Of a stretch of DNA of 64,000 nucleotides, positions 59,187 to 64,000 are shown one piece after another. How positions within the stretch are numbered: position 1 is the stretch's first letter; every line of letters begins with the position of its first letter. Source of the DNA: Scatosoma sp045542595 (GTDB lineage: Bacteria > Bacillota > Clostridia > Christensenellales > Borkfalkiaceae); the NCBI GenBank assembly GCA_045542595.1, contig JAZQLI010000023.1, positions 1-64,000 of the forward strand, in the 5' to 3' direction. The notes beneath the pieces are model-generated. The model saw only the letters and a program-made list of their open reading frames with translations, had not been told where the DNA came from and searched no databases. The position numbers were made by a program, and so were the translations under genes.

Positions 59187-59639
59187 TTAATCGTTGATTT
59201 CACCGTATTTTTTGATAAAATCCGTTTTGTCTGTGTCTTTGATAAATCCGTTAAAATTACAAACGCACAACACGCAACCGTTTTCGTCCGTTATTACCAC
59301 TTCCGAAAGGGAATTGTGGCTTGTTCTTGCGGTTTCTTTTGCCGTTGCGATAATACGTTTGCAAAACGCAGGACGAAGATAGTTAATGTGTCCGCACTGC
59401 GTAACGGTAGCAGGATGTAAATAGTTGGCGTGTACGGCGAAAGCAAAGTCTGCCAAGGTATACAACATACCCCCTTGTACGCAACCGTTTCCGTTTAAAT
59501 GCTTGGGTAAAACGTCGGCGGTTATCGTCGCTTTTTCCGTATGAATTTCGGCTATTTTAATGCCGATATCCTCCACAAACGCGTCGCCTTTAAAAAAATT
59601 ACGAACGGCTTGTTCATACACTTTTTCGTTTGCTTGCAT
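59187..59639 (-). CDS. PaaI-type hotdog thioesterase
   Basis: 150-aa hotdog-fold acyl-CoA thioesterase of the PaaI group: NGNGCVQGGMLYTLADFAFAVHAN carries the catalytic Asp region and VTQCGHINYLRPAFCKRIIATAKE the strands. The ATG at 59639 lies just after its promoter; the longer frame would begin upstream of the -35 box. Its position beside iorA-paaK suggests release of stray aryl-acetyl-CoA, an inference. Confidence 0.87.
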   Translation of the reverse strand: MQANEKVYEQAVRNFFKGDAFVEDIGIKIAEIHTEKATITADVLPKHLNGNGCVQGGMLYTLADFAFAVHANYLHPATVTQCGHINYLRPAFCKRIIATAKETARTSHNSLSEVVITDENGCVLCVCNFNGFIKDTDKTDFIKKYGEIND

Positions 59640-59672
59640 TATTAAAATACCCCATTTTAATAGATTGCTTTT

Positions 59673-59701
59673 ATTATAACATAATTTATACGTAAAGTCA
59701 A
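59673..59701 (-). promoter_or_regulatory. Promoter of the thioesterase gene
   Basis: Minus-strand TTGACT (59701-59696), a 17-bp spacer and TATAAT (59678-59673). It may also serve iorA-iorB-paaK, since iorA starts only 28 bp after the thioesterase stop. Confidence 0.75.
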
Positions 59702-59781
59702 TACTAGCGTTTGAAAAAATTGCGCAAAAAAAGAGCTTTTTGCCTGTATTTACAAACAAAAAACTCTATGTATCAACCCCG

Positions 59782-60750
59782 TTAAAACAACGAACGGAAT
59801 GCAGTAGGTACGGTAGCGCGAATACACACGATTTCCTTGGTAAGCGGATGGATAAATTCTATTGCCGACGCGTGTAACCCCAAGCGGTTTAAAGGGTTGC
59901 CGTTCGCCCCGTATTTATCGTCCCCGACGATGGCGTGCCCTTCGTGCTTGAGTTGCACACGAATTTGATTTTTCCTGCCCGTATCTATCTTTACGCGCAG
60001 CAGGGCGTATTTTTCCGTTTGCGCCAACACTTCGTAATGAGTAATTGCCTTTTGCGCGGTATTATCGTGCGTAACGTAAACCAAATTGTTTTTATTTTCC
60101 GTAAGATAATTTTCCAGCGTATCCGCGGTTTTTTCAAACACGCCTTCGGCAACGGCGTAATATTCGCGCAAGGTAACGTGTTCGTTCCAGTGCAATTTCA
60201 ATATGGAATGCAGCTTGATGTTCTTTGCAAACACCAACACTCCCGACGTTTCTTTATCAATGCGGTGCAAAACGTACGGCCGCGCCGTTTTATCCGCTTG
60301 GCGCAAATACTCGAACACGCGCGAAAAAGCGGAATCCGTTTCCTTATCACTCTCCACCGAAAGCAAGCCTTCGGGCTTGTTCACGGCGATAAAGTCGCCG
60401 TCTTCGTAAAGGATTTTCAGCGGCTCGCGCTTGGGCGCACGCACCGCGTTTGCCGCGCGACGGAGTGTATCACCGCCCTGCACGGGCGTTTTGGATATTT
60501 TCACTTCGTCGTCCTTTGCCAAAGGGAAATTGTATTGCGTTACCACGCTGCCGTTAACCAGCACTTGGCGTTTTACAAGCAACGTTTTCACGTTGTTTCT
60601 CGACGTGTTGCATTTTCGCAATAAAAATTCTAACAGTTCGTCGCTGCGGTTCACTTTATATACCGCGGTATAAACGGGCGTTTTGGCGCGCTCGGCGCGT
60701 ACCTGCCCCCGTTGTTTTTCCATTTTCCCCGAAAATAATTTTCTTGACAT
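59782..60750 (-). CDS. RluA-family pseudouridine synthase
   Basis: 322 aa. An S4-like N-terminal part (DELLEFLLRKCNTSRNNVKTLL) is followed by the synthase domain with YVLHRIDKETSGVLVFAKN, where the Asp is catalytic, and GRKNQIRVQLKHEGHAIVGD. It isomerises uridines in rRNA or tRNA; which site (RluC, RluD or another) is not clear. The basic N-terminal 25 residues are an addition to the usual length. Confidence 0.9.
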   Translation of the reverse strand: MSRKLFSGKMEKQRGQVRAERAKTPVYTAVYKVNRSDELLEFLLRKCNTSRNNVKTLLVKRQVLVNGSVVTQYNFPLAKDDEVKISKTPVQGGDTLRRAANAVRAPKREPLKILYEDGDFIAVNKPEGLLSVESDKETDSAFSRVFEYLRQADKTARPYVLHRIDKETSGVLVFAKNIKLHSILKLHWNEHVTLREYYAVAEGVFEKTADTLENYLTENKNNLVYVTHDNTAQKAITHYEVLAQTEKYALLRVKIDTGRKNQIRVQLKHEGHAIVGDDKYGANGNPLNRLGLHASAIEFIHPLTKEIVCIRATVPTAFRSLF

Positions 60751-60763
60751 AGTTTTTTACTTC

Positions 60764-61447
60764 TTATAAATCGAAAGGATATTCGTTATCGCTTTGTATC
60801 CGCGCTTCCTTTTGCCATTTCTTTCTACGTCTACGCCGCTTCCAAGCATTGAGCACGTTTCCACCGCAAAAGAGTACGATATTTAAAAGAGAAACAAGCA
60901 AGGCAATTCTGCCAGCCCAACCTTCTAAAATGAACAGTACCACTAGCGCGATAACGTCGATAATGGCAAGCCATTTCATTTTTATGGGAATGATGAAAAA
61001 CAGGTATAACGTAAAATCGGGGTATAAAACGGCGAACGCCAAAAACATGGAAAGGTGTAAATAGTAGTTGGTGGCATACCCCGTGATAAGCCCCGATAAT
61101 ACCGCGCCCAGCCAACCGACAAAATAGTACAAATTAAAACGGAGTGCACCCCACTCGTTTTCCAAGGCGTTACCGATTAACCAGTCGATATAAAGCCCCA
61201 GTGCTAACGAAAACAGACTGAACGAATCGGGCACGAACACAAACGTGATAAGCCGCCAAACTTCGCCGCGGAATATCGCTTCTTTATCAAAATAGATATA
61301 ATATAAAATACTCGTATCCGTTTTCGCCGATACAATCGTTTCCAACAACCACACTACGCCCGTGCCGATAATGATAATCAGCATTAAATTACGGAGTGCA
61401 TATCTCCCGAATTTTCTATCTAATTTATCCAACAAAGGTTCTTTCAT
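60764..61447 (-). CDS. Rhomboid-like membrane protein, probably not a protease
   Basis: 227 aa with about six membrane helices and a rhomboid-like start: EVWRLITFVFVPDSFSLFSLALGLYIDWLIGNALENEWG resembles the L1 loop and helix 2 of rhomboids. The catalytic Gly-x-Ser-Gly motif and paired His are not seen (that region reads LHLSMFLAFAVLYPD). The C-terminus is basic (KRRRRRKKWQK). Its stop overlaps nothing, but its start overlaps the TVP38 gene by 4 bp. Confidence 0.65.
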   Translation of the reverse strand: MKEPLLDKLDRKFGRYALRNLMLIIIIGTGVVWLLETIVSAKTDTSILYYIYFDKEAIFRGEVWRLITFVFVPDSFSLFSLALGLYIDWLIGNALENEWGALRFNLYYFVGWLGAVLSGLITGYATNYYLHLSMFLAFAVLYPDFTLYLFFIIPIKMKWLAIIDVIALVVLFILEGWAGRIALLVSLLNIVLFCGGNVLNAWKRRRRRKKWQKEARIQSDNEYPFDL

Positions 61448-62226
61448 ACGCTCTCTTCCGAACTCCCGTTTTCTTCCCCCGTTGCCTTTTTTTCTTTACG
61501 GTGGAATATTTTACAATTACTTATTTTATACAACAATCCTTCATACCATTCGTTAATTTTTTGAGAATGTTTAAAACAAACGATAAACGCCGCTATGCCT
61601 ATCACTGCCACTATGCCGAGCACGATAAGCCCCCAACCGTGAAAGGGAATAATTTCTCCCGACATAAACAGTAGCGTTCCGCCTGCGCTAGTGGCGCGCG
61701 TTACGACGAGCATTAAGAAAAAGCCGAGTGTTGAAATAGGCAATATACCGGCTACCGAACAAAGCAAATCGTCAGGGAAAAACGGGAATAACAACATAAA
61801 GAACAGCAATACGTTTTCTTTGCCTTTTAATTTTTTTAACCACTTGTCCGTTTCTTCCTGTCCGCCCGAAAGCCAGTTGATAAACGGTCTGCCTATCCAT
61901 TTACCGAGTAAAAACGCAAACATACCGCCAAGCAACGTACCGATATACGAATATATAAACGCCCCTACCGCGCCAAATACGTAATTGCCTGCCAAAATGG
62001 TAACGGCGGCAGGAATGGGCACAAACGTTACCTGCATAAAACTGATAGCGATATACACAAGCGGCGCGATAACACCCGTTTGCTGTACGAAAGCTTGCAG
62101 CTGTTCGCGCGATAAATCCGTCCAACCCAAAAGGTGTAAAATAAGATATATCACGCCTACGATAGCCGCTATTACTATTGCCGTACCGACAAGTTTTTTT
62201 ATCAGTTTCTTTTGTTCTTTCGTCAT
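61444..62226 (-). CDS. TVP38/TMEM64 (VTT) family membrane protein
   Basis: 260-aa protein of the DedA-like VTT superfamily, thought to move phospholipids across membranes. YIAISFMQVTFVPIPAAVTILAGNYVFGAVGAF and GTLLGGMFAFLLGKWIGRPF form the core, with FPDDLLCSVAGILPISTLGFF after it. It overlaps the rhomboid-like gene by 4 bp, so they are translated together. Confidence 0.9.
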   Translation of the reverse strand: MTKEQKKLIKKLVGTAIVIAAIVGVIYLILHLLGWTDLSREQLQAFVQQTGVIAPLVYIAISFMQVTFVPIPAAVTILAGNYVFGAVGAFIYSYIGTLLGGMFAFLLGKWIGRPFINWLSGGQEETDKWLKKLKGKENVLLFFMLLFPFFPDDLLCSVAGILPISTLGFFLMLVVTRATSAGGTLLFMSGEIIPFHGWGLIVLGIVAVIGIAAFIVCFKHSQKINEWYEGLLYKISNCKIFHRKEKKATGEENGSSEESV

Positions 62227-62258
62227 ATTGTATTTTTTTCGTTTTTTGTGTTTTTTCG

Positions 62259-62292
62259 TGCGCTTCCGAAAGTAAACTCTCGCGCGCTTTGC
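62259..62292 (+). repeat. 34-bp direct repeat, left copy
   Basis: A perfect copy of the sequence at 62413-62446, beginning TGCGCTTCCGAAAGTAAACT and ending GCGCGCTTTGC. The two copies flank 120 bp in the gap between rlmD and the TVP38 gene. Confidence 0.8.
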
Positions 62293-62303
62293 TTGTTTTT
62301 GGA

Positions 62304-62334
62304 AACATATATTCCTTACAAAGGAATGTATGTT
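62304..62334. other. Inverted repeat between the 34-bp direct repeats
   Basis: AACATATATTCC and GGAATGTATGTT make a 12-bp stem with one G-T pair and loop TTACAAA. No T run follows on either strand. Confidence 0.5.
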
Positions 62335-62412
62335 CGTCTCGCGCCAACGGCGAACGCAAACACACGAATACCCGTTTTCGTTTTACCCGTAAAACACTAA
62401 AATTCTTTGCAA

Positions 62413-62446
62413 TGCGCTTCCGAAAGTAAACTCTCGCGCGCTTTGC
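62413..62446 (+). repeat. 34-bp direct repeat, right copy
   Basis: Identical to 62259-62292. It ends 10 bp before the rlmD stop codon. Confidence 0.8.
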
Positions 62447-62455
62447 AAAGATATT

Positions 62456-63889
62456 TTAGTCCGCCTTGCGCGCAAGGCAAACGAGTGTCTCCACGTGTTT
62501 GGTTTGGGGGAACATATCATACGGTTGAATATACGAAATTTCGTAATATCCTGCTAATGTTTCGTTATCCGCTACGCCATCGTATGCCGTATTTTTTATC
62601 AGTTCGCCCTTTTCGTTTTCTACAAGTCTACCCGACAAAATGCCTAAATCTCTTGCCAGCGTTGCAGGGTTACAGCTTATCAACGTCATTTTAGGAACAC
62701 CACTTGCAAGCAGTGCTTTCACAACGCTTCTCGCTATCCCTGCGCGCGGCGGGTCTAATATCAAGCGTACCTTTTCCCCTTTCTCCTTTTCAAGCACTTT
62801 CGAAAGATTCTCTTCTACCGCGCCGCAAATATTATGCATGTTTTCCAAGCCGTTTTTCTTCTTTAACGCGTCCGCGCAAGCCGACGCTTCCTTTTCCAGC
62901 TCGATACCGTATACGCGCTTCGCCTTTTTCGCTATCATAGCAGTTAAAAGTCCGCCGCCCGAATACGCGTCGATAACTACTTCGTCCCCATCGCCCGTAA
63001 CCGACTTCAACGCGTCTTTATAAAGTTTTGTGCGCACGTTATCGTTTACCTGCAAAAAGGTAATCGGCCCTGCTTCATAGCGAATACCCTGTTCTTCCGC
63101 TTCAAAAAATCCCGCGCCGTACACAAGCGAAAACTCTTCGCCGAAAATGACGTTCGTTTCCTTATCGTTAAAATTCAAGTAAAGCGTAAACACCGGAAAT
63201 TCTTCGCCAAGCAGTGCCGTTAAATAGGCAAGATTTGGCAATTCGCGTTTTGCCGTTACCAACGTAAAAATAAACTTTCTGCCGATTTCTCTTGCGACGA
63301 TATGACGGAGTGCGCCCGTTTTATTTTCTTCGTCGTACCCTTTCACAGCACATTCGGTAACGTAACGCTTTATAATGGCAATCAGCTTTTCCGCCCATTC
63401 GGGATGAATGGCGCAAGATTGAATAGGCACGATACGATGCGAACGTTCGGCATAAAAACCGATAACGGTGTTGCCGTCTTTATCCACGCCGATAGGCATT
63501 TGCAACTTATTGCGGTATCCGTACGGTAAATCGCTTTTTACCGTAGTAGGAACGTCTACGGTAATACCGCCTATCTTCCGCAAACATTCTTTTACCACGC
63601 CGCTTTTATGAACGAGCTGCATTCCGTATTCTAAATGCTGCAAACTACAACCGCCGCAACGCATAAACACGGGGCATTTTGGCCGTACGCGCTCTTCCGC
63701 CGGCGTGAGTACTTCTTCCAGCTTGCCGTACCCAACGTTGCCCTTGATTTTTAAAACTTTAAAACGGACTTTCTCTTCGGGCAAACAAGCAGGCACGAAA
63801 AAAGTAACCCCTTCGTGCCTGATAACGCCCTCTCCACCCGAGCCCATAGCTTCGGTTACCGCGCAAATTATATCATTTTTCTCTATCAT
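62456..63889 (-). CDS. rlmD: 23S rRNA (uracil-C5)-methyltransferase, RlmD/RumA type
   Basis: 477-aa enzyme that makes 5-methyluridine in 23S rRNA (U1939 or a related site). An N-terminal TRAM domain is followed by the iron-sulfur motif C-x5-C-x2-C (CPVFMRCGGC). The Rossmann domain has VIDAYSGGGLLTAMIA, DPPRAG and SCNPATLARDL with the catalytic Cys. Gram-positive bacteria use this family also as RlmCD, so the exact uridine is not certain. Confidence 0.92.
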   Translation of the reverse strand: MIEKNDIICAVTEAMGSGGEGVIRHEGVTFFVPACLPEEKVRFKVLKIKGNVGYGKLEEVLTPAEERVRPKCPVFMRCGGCSLQHLEYGMQLVHKSGVVKECLRKIGGITVDVPTTVKSDLPYGYRNKLQMPIGVDKDGNTVIGFYAERSHRIVPIQSCAIHPEWAEKLIAIIKRYVTECAVKGYDEENKTGALRHIVAREIGRKFIFTLVTAKRELPNLAYLTALLGEEFPVFTLYLNFNDKETNVIFGEEFSLVYGAGFFEAEEQGIRYEAGPITFLQVNDNVRTKLYKDALKSVTGDGDEVVIDAYSGGGLLTAMIAKKAKRVYGIELEKEASACADALKKKNGLENMHNICGAVEENLSKVLEKEKGEKVRLILDPPRAGIARSVVKALLASGVPKMTLISCNPATLARDLGILSGRLVENEKGELIKNTAYDGVADNETLAGYYEISYIQPYDMFPQTKHVETLVCLARKAD

Positions 63890-63930
63890 ATTCCCTTTGC
63901 CTCCTTGTCGTTATTCCGTTATCCAACGGA

Positions 63931-63943
63931 CGAAGTCAAACGG
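63931..63943 (+). repeat. Single CGAAGTCAAACGG, likely trace of the 38-bp unit
   Basis: Twelve of thirteen bases match the unit head CGAAGTAAAACGG found five times near 55.2-55.4 kb. It lies just upstream of rlmD; chance likeness is possible. Confidence 0.25.
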
Positions 63944-63962
63944 TAAGTATACACATTCCCTT

Positions 63963-64000
63963 TTATTTTTTATTTTTGTCGATACGCGCCACCATAACGT
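63963..64000 (-). CDS. Possible C-terminal end of a gene cut by the window edge
   Basis: On the minus strand the last 38 bases can be read as VMVARIDKNKK followed by TAA, a plausible basic C-terminus 73 bp before rlmD. Too little is present to name it. Confidence 0.2.
   Translation of the reverse strand, partial: VMVARIDKNKK

Overview
The window looks like chromosomal DNA of an anaerobic member of the Bacillota, probably class Clostridia. The evidence is a middling base composition (about mid-40s % GC by eye), strong AGGAGG-type ribosome sites, Bacillus-like gene order, and an anaerobe's redox set: desulfoferrodoxin, a flavin reductase-rubredoxin fusion, indolepyruvate:ferredoxin oxidoreductase and radical SAM enzymes. 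I see no rRNA, prophage, transposase or CRISPR array. Most genes are on the minus strand. A finer assignment (for example Christensenellales-like gut bacteria) is only a guess.

Layout. 1-10 kb: secA-prfB (minus), asnA (plus), metK (minus), a PflX-like radical SAM gene and an ABC-F ATPase (plus). 10-18 kb: a small accessory stretch with an SPFH membrane protein and a ribbon-helix-helix protein, tRNA-Ser(UGA), a membrane-anchored propeller-like protein, a DMT permease, an XRE repressor divergent from a Cys-rich small protein, an MFS transporter, and an ion transporter paired with a QueG-related Fe-S protein. 18-27 kb: a complete arginine set in the order argG-argH-argC-argJ-argB-argD-argF, then an aldose-epimerase-like gene and a DUF1653 gene. 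27-30.8 kb: trmO, degV, a possible minE with minD, and a stand-alone hisIE with a degenerate first domain.

30.9-46 kb is a version of the conserved Bacillus block yicC-gmk-rpoZ-priA-def-fmt-rsmB-rlmN-rpe / rpmB / yloU-yloV-recG. Several usual members (remA, coaBC, prpC, prkC, rsgA) are absent, and a ygjV-like gene and a MATE exporter are inserted. 46-51.5 kb holds ligA, pcrA with a Gly/Ser/Tyr-rich tail, and an unrecognised gene. 51.5-55 kb holds rpsU, an oxygen-defence pair (rubredoxin fusion and superoxide reductase) behind a 7-1-7 Fur/PerR-type palindrome, and an ACT-luxS-nitroreductase-isomerase string. 55.5-59.2 kb is iorA-iorB-paaK for aryl-pyruvate oxidation. The last part holds a hotdog thioesterase, an RluA-type pseudouridine synthase, a rhomboid-like protein, a TVP38 protein and an RlmD-type methyltransferase.

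The most unusual signal is non-coding. Three intergenic regions (near 25.5, 48.3 and 55.4 kb) carry a related element whose core folds into the same two-stem shape each time: a 6-bp inner stem with loop ATAGAC, a 7-nt and a 6-nt internal-loop side, and an outer stem whose sequence differs between copies yet stays paired. That is the pattern of a structure kept by selection. Other points are three genes whose promoters place transcription starts on or next to the start codon (pcrA, the radical SAM gene, the XRE gene), two small regulator loci with perfect palindromes inside their promoters, a HisIE whose PRA-cyclohydrolase metal ligands are lost, and a prfB without the usual programmed frameshift.
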